A DNA stretch of 64,000 bases from Pyrenula massariospora (taxonomy: Eukaryota > Ascomycota > Eurotiomycetes > Pyrenulales > Pyrenulaceae): positions 124,001 through 188,000 of the forward strand of contig JAGFMI010000020.1 in assembly GCA_021030905.1 (NCBI GenBank), written 5' to 3'. This document shows positions 11,673-23,800 of this stretch, one piece after another; within the stretch, counting starts at the first letter, position 1; every line of letters begins with the position of its first letter. The position numbers were made by a program, and so were the translations under genes. The notes beneath the pieces were generated by a model. It was given only the letters and a program-made list of their open reading frames with translations, had not been told where the DNA came from and did no database searches.

Positions 11673-12496
11673 TGCGAAAAGGGTACACGGCATGATAGAA
11701 AGATGGCAAAAGAAGACGCGATGTTGCCCAGTACAACGAAGAACAGAATGAAAATTGAGGAAACCAAGAGTCTCCCATCGCAGGGACTGTTCATCTCAAC
11801 TACATTGTGAGACCGTTCTCGCCCCATAGTCAGTGCACTCTGGACTTTTGCTAGTGTCTGGGCGTCTGAAAGGTGAGGATGGCTGCTTCACCACGGTTCG
11901 TGAGACTGCTTTCCGTGTCAGGCATCTTGTGTTGAGTTTAGCTTTGTGCCAAGTCCGCCGAGAGTATCTATGCATAAACGAAGGAGACCCATGCGAGCGG
12001 CATAGAGCGTGTTATTTTGCACTGCTAGATCGCACTTCGCACTGAGGCTCAAGCTCTTCTAGATCATGCGTTCGCTCCTAAAGAAGGATCTCTAGGGTGG
12101 ATCCAAGGGAGTTAAACGGGAGTCGAATCCTGCGATGTCCACGGAGCGACAGAGTAAGAAGCTTGATTCGTCGCGTCGTTCAGCCCGGGGTAGGTCCTAC
12201 CGCGAAATGAAATTTGGGCTGGTGCTCGGAGGCGCAGCATCACGTGACTTTTGCCGCGGGGGAACTTTCTTCCGAATAGTCTTTGCGCACTCTTGCGGTT
12301 AGACTCGTAGGGACGAAACCTGTCCAGTCGAAAATACAAACGGTCCCGGAGTCAGGTACCAGTATCTCTGCAAAATGTCTGCCTCGAGGCAGGGTGTTAC
12401 CGAACATTCTCTCCGCCTCGTCTACAAACTTGTAGAATTGCTTGACGCAACAAATTGCGCTCTTCTATTACGAGTCCTAAGCTGCGGACGTTATTG
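11673..12496. other. intergenic, left border of the cluster
   Basis: Gap between the Cys-rich membrane protein gene and the UbiA gene. No gene was recognised. Small open frames here lack splice structure and homology signals. Confidence 0.4.
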
Positions 12497-13462
12497 TTAC
12501 TCACGTCGTATCGAACTAATGGCTGGCAACGCGTACGAGAATGCCATCCACATATTCCACAATCGAAATGTCTTCTTGTCTTCTGCAACAGTCCTCCCAA
12601 TAAGACCTCGGAAAGAGACAACAACGCCCAGCAGACTATACGCTACCAGCGCCCAAATTGACAGCTTCCAGTACCAAGAACAGGTCAAAGTCCACGCCAA
12701 TGTAAAACATGTCGTCACGTACCTGGCCGGCTTGTCTCCAATTGTCAAAGGAAGCGTGAACCGGTTACGAAGAGCATCCCCAGCTTGGTCATACATATCT
12801 TGCATCTGGACAGTCGAGAACACCACACAAGCCATTATAGAGGTCCACTGCGCTAATTGACGCGTGACTGGGAGCGCAAATCCCAGCGCCACCTCCATTG
12901 CGCCTGTGGAAAAGCAGCTGTAGCCACAAGCATTGATGAAGTTGCGGCTCATCCAAGTCCAGTCCGCCCCGCCTAAATGATTATACCAGTAGCCCAGTGC
13001 TATCAAAGCCAGACATTGCGCTAGTCCACCCAATCGAATGCTCCCGAGCACCGCCAAGCTGTAGCCGAAGATCATAGCTACTCGGGCTTGTTCGGCTGTG
13101 AGCCGTTTGGAAGGCAGCGGTCGCCATGGCTTATTCGCTCCGTCCTCCAAGATCGATGCTGGATGACGCTGATTGTCCATGACGAAAGGCAAAAGATTGA
13201 TCCAGGTCCATAACAGTACAAGTGGTGCTCGTCTGGCAGTCTGTGCTGTGGCAGATACGGTCTCAATGCCAAAAGTTGGTGCCGCGATGGCATTGAGGAC
13301 ACCGAAGATCGTCGAAGGGATAATAATCGTTTTCAAATCAGTGTAAGTGAACAGCCAGATGGTTATCAGATGGTAGGTACAAGAGCTTTGGTCCTCAAGC
13401 CAAGACTCCGCCTTCACAGCAGCGCCTCGTTTTTGGATGATATCAAGTGACAGGTATTTCAT
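12497..13462 (-). CDS. UbiA-family membrane terpene cyclase / prenyltransferase
   Basis: A 321-aa polytopic membrane protein, probably single-exon. UbiA enzymes use two Asp-rich motifs to hold Mg2+-diphosphate. Motif 1 lies around N97 and E106-D107 and runs into 'NKPWRPLPSKRLT'. Motif 2 is D222-xx-D225-xxx-D229 within 'QDMYDQAGDALRNR'. The 'WLFTYTDLKTIIIPSTIFG' entry helix and 'NKPWRP' block are those of the fungal branch containing Fma-TC of the fumagillin pathway, which cyclises farnesyl diphosphate to beta-trans-bergamotene. Aromatic prenyltransferases share the fold, so cyclase versus transferase is open. Near the 3' end a GTGAG donor at SSIR could create a one-residue-different terminus; it changes little. 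It is the leftmost core gene of the cluster. Confidence 0.8.
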   Translation of the reverse strand: MKYLSLDIIQKRGAAVKAESWLEDQSSCTYHLITIWLFTYTDLKTIIIPSTIFGVLNAIAAPTFGIETVSATAQTARRAPLVLLWTWINLLPFVMDNQRHPASILEDGANKPWRPLPSKRLTAEQARVAMIFGYSLAVLGSIRLGGLAQCLALIALGYWYNHLGGADWTWMSRNFINACGYSCFSTGAMEVALGFALPVTRQLAQWTSIMACVVFSTVQMQDMYDQAGDALRNRFTLPLTIGDKPARYVTTCFTLAWTLTCSWYWKLSIWALVAYSLLGVVVSFRGLIGRTVAEDKKTFRLWNMWMAFSYALPAISSIRRE

Positions 13463-14472
13463 ATCAACTGTTGGCTTTTAACTCCGATAGTCGGTATTGT
13501 CCGATGCGTTGCGCAAATGCTTTGAGTGATTAGTCTTTCGTACTAAAACTTCGTCTCGTTAAATTTCTTGCCTAATGTAGGTGATGTGCACAGATCTATC
13601 AAAGTCAACAGCTCCACAGATTCTCCCATGAATATATAATGGCTTCTGTTGAATACTTTGGTTTGTAAGCTCATATCACCTACCCGCACAGTTCCAGAGT
13701 TGCTTACGTCTCAGGGCAAGGCTCTCTGTGAAACACTACGCCGGACCGATTACAACATATTCTTCCATACCGGGTGATGAACTACCAAATTGGTCTCATT
13801 TAGTCAAATCAACCAACTTGAAGATTAGGAAAACATCTATTTAGTAAAATAAATAAATTAAGATGAATGGCTTGGACATGTGTTGGTCAAGACCTGCTTC
13901 GATTCGAGCGCCACCAAAAGCTGACAGAACTGAGACATTACAGTCTTGATATCGAACTAACTAATTTCGTTCGCAGCCACTTTCGCTAAACCTTGACAAA
14001 GACTTTGTCAGCCCTCGCATATGACCTTAATGGCTGGAGCTGTTGTTTCAATCGCTTAGCAGCTGGATCAGACTTTCGCGAGTCCACCTCGGCACTCTTT
14101 TACCTGTTCATGCAACTGAAATCACATCTGATGACAGCATCGCTCTTGGTGCCCGTTTAGGTCAAAGACTAGGTAACGTGCCAACCTATTCAGGGCTGTA
14201 CTATCAAGCACTAGAGTCTCATGATCCAAAAAGCATCAACAGGGCTTTCTTTTACGATAGAAATCTACTGCTTGCATTCGGAACTGTCCATTCGAGCGTC
14301 ATACAAATTGTACAGCTTTGCCAAAGAAGGTTTGGAACTTCTATCGGCGTATAATGCTCATATCAAAGAGCCGTACTAAAATTGTATATTCAAAAAGATA
14401 CTAATAGAACATCAACGCATAGCTGCTGCTCCATGGTCTGGCAGACTTCTGTAAATTATTTTACATTAATGA
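13463..14472. other. intergenic; no convincing gene
   Basis: Holds the promoter of the UbiA gene and the 3' end of the MFS gene. A 103-codon plus-strand frame at 14043-14354 has no recognisable domain and was not called. A short AT-rich patch lies near 13840. Confidence 0.4.
13631..13640 (-). promoter_or_regulatory. TATA-like element upstream of UbiA gene
   Basis: ATTATATATT on the minus strand, about 170 nt upstream of the UbiA start codon, in otherwise mixed sequence. A TATA-box role is inferred from sequence and position only. Confidence 0.35.
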
Positions 14473-16151
14473 TTAGGCTTTGTTTGCAACTTCCTTCTCT
14501 CTTTTGAGGTTCTTCCACTTCATCGGACCTGCGCAAATCAGTGCCAGCAGCGTCAACGGGATGGCGAGGATGAACACATCGTGCAGTGCGCGGCTGAAGA
14601 GTTGGATCAGTGACGACAACTGTGCAGGGGAAACAAGTTTTCTTATCGCTGTTGCACCAGCGCTCAGCAAAGATGCTCCATCGACGTTAGTGACATGAAG
14701 TTCAGCTAGGCCATTTGCAAGCCGATTGCGAATGATCGTATTGCCCACAGACACGAAGATAGCACCCGCGAGATTCTGAGAGAAAAGAACCAGTGCGATA
14801 CCAATCGGCACATCCTTTGGCTGCAGCACTGCTTGGACAGCAAGGAAGTACTGCTGCCGAGCCGCGCCCAAGCCTGCACCATTGAGGATCTCAAAGATCG
14901 CCCATTTAGGCACGGATTTGTTGTCGTACAGTGTCGTGAATAGCCCACTGCCAATTGCTCCGATGGCAAGACCAACAAGTAGCGGTGGATTGAAGTAGCC
15001 GGTCTTGGTGACGATAATACTGATGAATGTCGCAGCAAGAAAATTAGCAGCCATCCATGGAATCATGTTCACTCCTGATGTGACCGGCGATACCCCGCCC
15101 ACCACCTGAAACCAGTATGGCAAGTAGAAGATCGGCACGAAGGTCGCTCCAGACTGAAAGAATGCCGAGGATATTGTCGATGCAACCGTCCGTTCTCCGA
15201 TGATCCGGAGCGGCAAAAGTGCTTCTGTGCCCCGGAGATGCTGCCAGAGAATGAAGGCAATGGCTCCAACGCCCGAGCCGGCTACCAGGCCGATGATTGT
15301 CGCATCGCGCCATCGATACGTGACACCGCCCCATTGTAGGGCTAGGAGGAGCATCGTAACATCAGCAATTACCAGACAACCGCCTATCAAATCCAGCGCA
15401 GCGATCTTCTCCCAGAAGCTCAGTTCACTATCTTCTTTCCTTTGCGATGTGAAAAAGATCATAGTGCAGAGAACTGTAACCGCTCCTATTGGTAAATTGA
15501 TCCAGAAGCACCATCGCCAAGTAACCCCCGAGGTTAATGTTCCACCGATGATCGGACCGCATACAAGCCCAATGCCATATCTAGTAATCCGCGAGCATCA
15601 GTACTGCTTGAAAGATAACCATTCTCGAAGGGTGGTAACACGAACAATGTACCAAGCATACTAATATATATCGGTCTCTTCTGAAGCGGCGCGATCAACG
15701 CAACCATGTTTAGATTTCCGGTCAAAACTCCCGCGCATCCAAGACCCGCAAGTGCTCTTCCGACGATGAAAGCCACGGACACAGGTGCCACTGCGCAGAT
15801 CAAGCTTCCGATCAAGAACGCGGCCAGCGCGACAAAGTAAGTAAAACGAACATTGAAGTGCTTGTACAGTTGACCGTAGATAGGTTGCAAAGCACAGGAA
15901 CTGAGGAGATATGCGCTGCCATACCAGCCCACATCACTCGGAGACTCGAAGTCGTTTGTGATTTGTGGTATCGCGGTTGTTACGATCGTCTGGTCAAGGC
16001 CAACGAGGAATGCTGCGAGACATGCTCCGCACATCAAAAGATTAAGCTGTATCTGTCTGGGGTACTTGTTCTCGGTCGACTCGGGCTCGGTCTGCTCTTC
16101 ATGTTCAATGTGCCTCTGGGAAGACTCTTCATCCAGTGGTGAGTCGGTCAT
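14473..16151 (-). CDS. MFS efflux transporter, DHA2-type (14-helix)
   Basis: Exons 16151-15646 and 15580-14473 give 537 aa. After a hydrophilic acidic N-terminus (about 1-40), helix 1 carries 'LDQTIVTTAIPQI', the DHA2 drug:H+ antiporter signature. Motif A follows ('PIYGQLYKHFNVR'), and motif C-like Gly-rich helices appear in 'GPIIGG' after the splice. The intron is 65 nt in phase 2. Its donor reads GTTCGT, which is weak, but it is the only one that restores the family sequence 'SMLGTL-YGIGLVCGPIIGG'. About fourteen hydrophobic helices are visible. Cluster-encoded DHA2 pumps commonly export the product or give self-resistance. It lies between the UbiA gene and the second MFS gene and is transcribed with the former. 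Confidence 0.85.
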
Positions 16152-18004
16152 ATCGGTTGCCCTTTTGTGGTAAATCGAGTCTTGCCCGGATTTGAGGGTT
16201 TTTGACCCGGCGGAAGTGGGCTGCCATGCTGGCTGTGCGTCGTCATTATGATTACGACAGGCATCATGGCACCGTACTGCGGCCTTGAGATGCTTTCAAT
16301 CCCTGAAAAGACTTTGATTTCCATCTATGGCTTTGATTCGAAAGATCGGAAGTCATTGAACTCGTCAGCCAACAAGGATTCCCAAGCAGTGGATCATTCC
16401 CAAATCGAATAAAGAGACAGAAGGCAGTAGGTCAGACCTGACGCTGTTGGAGACAGCCAACTATTTCCTGATATCGACCCATGGGAGCCACACCGTTAGA
16501 CCGTTGCAAATGCCGAGACAACGGTCTCCATTGTATCCGAGACGAGCAGGCATCGCAGGGAGACATTCTTCGTCAAGGCGTGTGCTCGTTTTGATTCGCG
16601 GTTTGTATAACGGCTGAATGCCAGAACTGAGGGCGTACAGGAGTAGGACCGATGGGGCTGAGATGTTGAGTCTGCGGCAAGGATCACCATGCATTCCGCG
16701 CGACAGGGATTGCCCTAGTTTTTAAGCAGGATGTCTTGCAGGAGCAACAGCTAGATTTGGGAGCCTTTAAAGCTCCGAGCCGAATCTGCCAATAGCGCCA
16801 ACTATCTGGGGTGAGCACATCTCCTAGTGAATGTTGTTGTATTGAATGGTAAGTTTTTGTATTGTTCCAAGTTTCGTAAGGTAAGAGAACAAACCTATGT
16901 AATGCACTGAATGACTCCTAAGCAAGTGCAACCCAATGACGTGACAGTCCGAGCCCCCCATAAAACTAAACCTAATCAGGCTTCCCTCCCAGCCACCATA
17001 ATGTAATCTTTTATAATATATTACAAGTTATAAAATTTAATTTTATTTATTTCATAATCTCTTTTAATGAATTCTCAGAGATAGTTGTATTTTGCTTAAA
17101 TGTTATGCCTAATAGGGTCTGCCGAGATATACTAAGGCCCTCTGAGGATACTCGCCACCGATCCGTCAAAGTTTCGAGTCTTGATATACTAAGGTATAGG
17201 CTACAGCTTATATCATTATGCTGTCTGCCTGTTGTCGCCCCCTTAAGACCTCACATTAAAAAATGAATTTATAATTTATATAGAAAGCCAAGAAAGGGAC
17301 CGAAACGTTTTTTTATTTGAAATATAATAACTTTGTAAGGTGGGACTATCTCACAAAAAATTTTAGTAAAGAAATTTAGCAGTGTAATAGAGAGCTCATA
17401 AGATTGTGTGGGAAGCTTGACTGGCGAGCTGTCAACTGCGTCTTTTGGTCGGGGGTGCACAAAAGAGTGTCCGGTTAGAACCCTGCACTAACTGGGGAGG
17501 TCCATGACATCTGGCTCCCACCCTTACAGTCCCCAAATGAGACTGTTATCTCCCGCTGAGAATGTCAATGACGCCAACCTTGCCGACGTGCCGGGATGTC
17601 TGACACTCCTACTATGCACAGTACTAAATAGCTCGCCTGTACCTTGCCCTAGCTAAAAGTTCGGAATGCATGTCCGTGAAAAGGTAACAGGACGAGTGGC
17701 TGTCAACCCACAGGTCTGGAAGCAACCCCTCGCCAATGACGCCCGGAAACGACCAACCCATCCAAAGGCACTCCGGTTGCCGATCGATCCATCGACCGAT
17801 ACGGGTTACGTTCTGATTACGCCTCACAGAAATCATTGTTCGCCTCCCATGTAATCTCCGTCGGCCCAGGGTCGCCCATCTTTAGCTCAACGCAGCCATT
17901 AACCGGCAACAAAAACGCGGTCCCTATCCAGATCCTGTCCTTGTTCCTCCGCGTGCCTCGAGAAAGTCAGCAACTCCCTTGGTTGTGGTATTGAAAACTA
18001 TGCT
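16152..18004. other. 1.85-kb intergenic region with AT-rich islands
   Basis: Divergent promoter region between two transporter genes. It contains two AT-rich islands (about 16993-17110 and 17255-17400), made of runs of A, T and TA. It also holds a repeated 12-mer GATATACTAAGG, near 17126 and 17183. The AT-rich pieces look like decayed repeats rather than genes. No coding gene was supported. Confidence 0.5.
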
Positions 18005-19865
18005 ATGGGCCTAGGCATCCTCGAACCCAGGTCACACGAGAGACTCGTTCCGGGAACGGTGCATATCCTCCATGATGAGGATACGGCGCAGGTGTTCCTC
18101 AACCCCCAGCCTACAGATTCGCCCAATGACCCCCTGGTAAGGCCAACTCTGTCAGCGAATAGCCGAACGATCGTTAGCTGACAAGCAGCAAGCGCTGGCC
18201 GCGATGGAAGAAACACTTGGTCGTCCTCGACATTGCTGTAGCGTGCGGACTTTGTGGCATTCAAGGTACCTCGCATGAACTCGTTTACTGACGTGGCGAC
18301 CAAGGCTATCTATTGACTACTACATATGAAGGGACGTGTCTTGCAGTCGCAGTGCTACCGATCACCAAGGAGTTGAACATCACGATCAATCAGACTGAGT
18401 CATTCACTGCCTACTCTTCTCTCTTCACCGCCGTCGGTTGTGTATTCTCCGCCGTCTTTGCTCGCGTTATCGGCAAGCGACCGGTGTACTTGATCTCTGG
18501 AGCGCTTGGCACGGCAGGCGCAGGATGGAATGCGGTGGCTACGAGTTATGGAAGCTTTTTGGGCTCGAGAGTCATCTATGGTATTGGTGCTGGCGCCTTT
18601 GAATCTCTTACGCTAGCTACTATTGGCGACATGTACTTTGTGAGTGTGGAGCCCACCTTTTTAGTAGCTCCGCTTATTTTTATTCGCAATGCTGACCGAA
18701 TGTTCAATCATTAGGTCCATGAAAGAGGACGCAGTGTGGCCTTCTTCAGTTTCATCGCTTTGGGCTGCACACAGCTCTCACCCGTTCTAGGTGGATACCT
18801 GACTGATACTTATGGATGGCGCTCTCAATTTTGGGCTCTTCTTGCCTTCTGGCTTGCCGTAATGATCCTTCTGATATTTGCGTGTCCGGAGACAACTTTC
18901 AATCGGCCTGTGCGAAGCGAAACAGGCGATCCATCGCCAAACGGAGCATCGATTGAGAGCGGAGATCCAGGTATGAGCGGCTATTGCAAGGAAGATCATA
19001 TGAATAGTGAAGGAGAGATTGTCGAGCGGCGAAGATCTTTTGCTCGAGAGCTCTTGCCGTATCGTCGCATTCATTCTGGTGTCAGCCTGATCGATGCGGC
19101 CATCCATTTCTTTGTCACTGGCCTCTACCCAATCGTTTGGTTCTCGTTCGTGGTACGTGGCCAACACTCCACCATCCAGTGAACTGAGCAATGACTAACT
19201 TGGTGTGTCAGATTCTGGGCACGTATCTTGCCTGGTTCCTAGGCATCAACGTGACTCTCGCTCAGATCTTCGGCAGCCGTCCGATTCTCTTCACACCAAC
19301 ACAGATCGGCTATCTAAATACCTTTGGCTTCCCTGGAGCATTAGCCGCAGAACTGTTCCTCCAATCATTCGCCGATCGCAGTTGCAAATGGCTGGCAAAG
19401 CGAAACAATAACATACACGAGCCAGAATTCCGTCTTTTCATGATCATTCCAGCGGTCATCATCGAAGTCTTGGCTCTCGCACTCTTTGGCTGGTACGCCG
19501 GAGACGTGGCGGAGCACCGTGAGATTAGCTGGGTTGCGGCGTCCTTCCTCTTTGGCATGGTTGTCTTTGCACTTGTCAATGGACAGTCTGTCGCATTTTC
19601 GTACTTGCTCGATGCCCATCATGAGATCAGTATTGAGGCAGGTATGTTCGCCGTTATGTTGAGAAGTTTCTTGGCCTATGGGGCGGGCACATTTGTGCCG
19701 CGGTGGTTAGAGGGTAGCGGTGTTGCCCATACATTCTACGAAATTGCGGGATTGCAGGGTGGATTAATCACGATTTTGACGGTTCTTATGTATATGTTTG
19801 GGAAGAGAGTGCGGGATTTTATAGGTCAGCATAATCCGGTGCGGGCGTTCAATGTCAAGATCTGA
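18005..19865 (+). CDS. MFS transporter, DHA1-type (12-helix)
   Basis: Five exons, 18005-18136, 18193-18265, 18305-18639, 18715-19152 and 19212-19865, give 543 aa. The N-terminus carries the fungal DHA1 lead-in 'GTVHIL...' and 'DPNDPL'-like text (here SPNDPL), followed by 'RWPRWKKH' and helix 1. Motif A-like 'RVIGKRPVYLIS' lies near residue 150, and the Gly-rich helix 'VIYGIGAGAFESLTLATIGDMYF' follows. After the central loop (about 290-340, with 'RRSFARELLPY') six more helices follow. Intron 2 is only 39 nt but contains TACTGAC and keeps the frame. This is a likely proton-driven exporter of small molecules or drugs. It sits directly upstream of the NRPS-like gene on the same strand. Confidence 0.8.
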
Positions 19866-20883
19866 GGCAAATCTCTCAACTCGTAGGGCATTTGGAGGTC
19901 GCTGTATTTTTGAGATTGGATTTTCTGCGAATGCGGCTAGCCTAAGGTGCCTGAGTACTTCAGTGTTTGCTGTTCCTATCCACGTGTTTCCAGGCACTGT
20001 ATCGACCCGTGTAATAACGGCAAGGACATGTTTGACGAGAGACCACAGCACAGATGAATTTTCCCAGTACATAATAGAATTAAATCGTAAGGAGCACACT
20101 ACCAAACTACCTCTGGTGCTTTTTCTTAATGCGTAAAAGGTACATCATCTTCATATCCACATTTTCAACTTCCTATATCAGGGTTGTGGAAGGAGATTGA
20201 ACCGGTATAATGTGAGTATCGAACGTCCAAGTGCAGCGACCTTTGCTCAAACCATTCCACTGCCATCTTGGGCCTTAGCTACTATTGTTCAATGATAATG
20301 AGTCGAAATGTTCCGACGTCGATGTTGGAGCTGCTTTCGAATTTTGGAATACTGCCAGATGCACCTTGATGTAGTGGGACGATGGTATTCAAACAATTGT
20401 CTTAGCTGCTTTCGCGAGACCTCTCTTTGACTGCTTTCTACGCGTCTCTTATGCCCAAAACGCTACGCTTCGACGACCAGCACATCGCTAGAAAGCCGTC
20501 GCTAAATCAAGCTTGCATGACCTATCGGGTACAGCCACATGACAACTGTTGATCAGCAGTCAAGCATTTCGCGATGGCTGTTGCCGGGGTTGTGGGAAAT
20601 TGGCGGCATTGTCTCCTAAGAGCTGACCGAGTCGGTGTTACGTCGCCATGGGCCTCGACTAGGAGCTTAGCCCGGTGAAGGGTATATTACTTGTCAAACA
20701 CGCCACTGACTCAAATTAGCTGCCTGGCTGAGAACCTTCTAAGTTGTGACCTAGCATGTGTGCACGAGATACCGCGGAGTTCATCCGGGATGTCTATGAT
20801 CTCTTTGAATGACCTGAAGATTTAATCAACCACTCGGAACTTTACGACGGTCTCACAGTGCGCTCTCTCACTCCAGCCTACGG
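19866..20883. other. intergenic, promoter of NRPS-like gene
   Basis: One kilobase with no supported gene. It separates two same-strand cluster genes and should contain the promoter of the reductase gene. Confidence 0.4.
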
Positions 20884-23800
20884 ATGATGCAGGGCGCATG
20901 TATCGAATACAAAGGTCGCCGCCTACTGCCCGCAGCCCTGGACTTCGTGGGCAAAACGACGCCTGACCGTGTGTACGCTTCAATACCCTCTACGCATGAC
21001 GTTGGAGATGGCTTCACACATGTAACGGCCGAGCAGATTCTACATGCTGCAGATGCTCTTGCAGCTTGGATAAGCGACCGCTACGGAAGGAGTGATTGCT
21101 TCGAGACACTTGCATATGTTGGACTATCTGATCTTCGGTATGCTATCTTCTTCCATGCAACTGTCAAGTGTGGTTACAAGGTATGAGTACAAATCCGAAC
21201 CTGTTCGTAGAGAACTTTCATGCAAGAAGTCCATTTAGTCTTGGTTTTGATCGAGCTCACCAGTTCGGCAGGTGCTATTCTTCTCGCCGAGAAACGCTAC
21301 GCAACAGAACATTTCTCTCCTAGAGCAGACCGAATGCACGAAAGTCTTCTTCGCCCCAGAGCTTGGTGCGGTAATCCAACAGCTGAAGCAAGCCATCGAA
21401 GGCCGGCACATACTCACTCAGCCGATTGCACCGGTTTCTGCCTGGGTGGCGGCATACAGTATACCTTTTCCGTACACAAAAACATTTGAGGATGCTAAGA
21501 ATGATCCTGTCGTTATCTTGCACTCCTCTGGGTCCACTGGTAAAGGCAAACCGGCGAATAGTCTCACATTGTATTGGGTTAGCTGACCATAGGCATCAGG
21601 AGCACCAAAACCGATCACGCAGACGCATCAATTCTTTGCAAACTTGGACCGCCAGCTTCCGCCGATTGATGGTCGAGAGACTGGCGGTCCGACGCTGTTT
21701 GACTATAGTGGCGGCGGGTTCTATTTCTCGCCTTTTCCATGTTATCACCTCGCTGGATTTCAAGCGCAGTGTTTTTACCCTGTGTTTGGGCGCTCTTGTT
21801 CGCTTGCGATGGGCATACCCGATAGGCCTGCGACGGCAGAATTGGTACGCTGAGAATCATCTCCAATGGAAGATCATGTTAGCTAACTTCACCAAAGACG
21901 CTCAAAGTAATGGAACAGCACTCATTGAGAATCCTGCATTCGCCTCCGTCCATCATTGAAACCCTCAGCCGCATTCCAAAAGCCTTACCACTCCTCCGGA
22001 ACTTAGAGCACATCATTTACGCAGGCGGCCCGCTTGAGAAAAGTTGCGGAGACTTGTTGATCCAGAATACGAAGCTTTCCACAATTTGCACGTTTGGCTC
22101 CGGTTGCTGCAGTGTCACATACTGACTACAGTCAGATGGGTCAACAGAGACAGGCAATGTTGCGAGTCTGATTCCGAACAGCGATGATTGGCAATATCTC
22201 GAGTTCCATCCGTCATGGAAGCCGACACTAGAGCCAACGTACAATGGAAGCTTCGAAATGGTTGTCAAGAAGGACGCAGAAGCCGATCAGTATCGCGCTA
22301 TTGGGGCAACTATCATGAGAGCCCAAAAACAGTACCGTTCAAGAGATCTGTTTGTTTCACATCCTACTAAAACAGGACTGTGGAGATTTGGTAAGTTCTG
22401 CAGCGCTTGTCGGGTTGGGTGAAGAGCTGAAGACCTGCGGTACAGCCGGCCGTCGAGACGATATTGTGGTCCTTTCGAATGGCGAGAAGTGGAACCCTGT
22501 ACCTTCGGAAGCGATAATATTGGGCTATAGCAGCGCCAGTGGAGTTCTAGCAGTTGGCAACGGGAAGTCCCAACCAGCGATCCTGATTGAAGTGGCAGAA
22601 AGCGAAAGTAGTCTTGAAGGCCATCTTGATGCCGTCTGGCCGCTAGTCGAAAAAGCAAACCAGAGCACTCAAGCGCATGGCCGATTGGTTAGATCTAAGA
22701 TCAAGTTCGTCAAACCTGGTGATCTTGTCCGGTCCCCCAAAGGAACGGTAATCCGCACGGCGACAGAGGAGAACTTGCGCGAACTCATTGATCAGATATA
22801 CAGCGACGACGATGTACCAATATCTTCACTTGAAAACCGTGTAAAGGGTTGCGGCGAAGTTTCCCGGGATTCCATACTGAGCCTTGTTCGAGATTGTTTC
22901 GCGCAACTGAAGGCGTTCAGAATGATCGGAGAAAATGATGATCTCTTTCTCAACGGACTGGACTCCCTCAACTCAATCGAGATCGCCAGGAACATTAGAA
23001 AAGAACTTGCTGCTTCGTTCGAGCTTGACTCACTGTCAAGTATCAACCATCAGCTAATATTTGAGAATCCAAAAATATACGACCTCGCAGATCACGTCTA
23101 TCGGATGTTGTCAGCAATTAGATGCGAGTCAAATCTCGGACGAGAGGCTGAAACAGTATCACGCATGATCAGTAAATATTCGCCAACCTTGGGAGCAATT
23201 CCAACAAAGAACAGCAATCTTCGCATTATATTGACAGGGTCGACCGGATCGCTCGGCCAGCAGCTCCTCCAAACGCTCGTTAAAAGTTCAAGCATTCAAG
23301 CGGTAACCTGTCTAGATCGCAACCGGGCTGCAGAGTCCATCGCTCGCCGAAATATGTCGTCTGCATTCGCTTTAGAGAAGGCGAGGTTCAAGGCCTGTGA
23401 CATCGGGCATTCAAATCTCGGTTTGACGGAGCACGAACTTGGACTCTTCGAGGAGGTTGATGCCGTACTCCATTGCGCTTGGAATGTGAACTTCAATCAC
23501 GGCTTGGCTTCGTTCGAGCCTCAGGTCCGTGCAATTGCAGATTTTTGTTCGATTCTGACGAGGAGCTCCAAGAAGCCGCGGTTCTTTTTCGTCTCATCCG
23601 CGGCTGCAGTAATGAATTATCGTCGACCAGGTGTCGAGCGGACTGTCATTCCAGAGAACATTATCCATGAGGAAACAGCTCCGCTGCCAATGGGCTACGG
23701 TCAGTCGAAGTATGTTGCCGAACGCATTCTCGGTAATGCGGCCCGGAGACAAAATCTACCCGTCACAATTTTACGTCTGGGGCAAGTCACTGGTAATGTG

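Noticed and set aside
12118-12140. tRNA-like T-loop (GGATTCGACTCC on the minus strand)
   Set aside because: No acceptor stem, D-arm or anticodon arm could be folded around it.
14043-14354. 103-codon plus-strand frame between the UbiA and MFS genes
   Set aside because: No domain, no splice structure, composition like surrounding non-coding DNA.
20761-20883. Upstream ATG-containing sequence before the NRPS-like gene
   Set aside because: Frames are closed by stops before the conserved RRLLPAALD start block; the ATG at 20884 (or 20887) fits the family.
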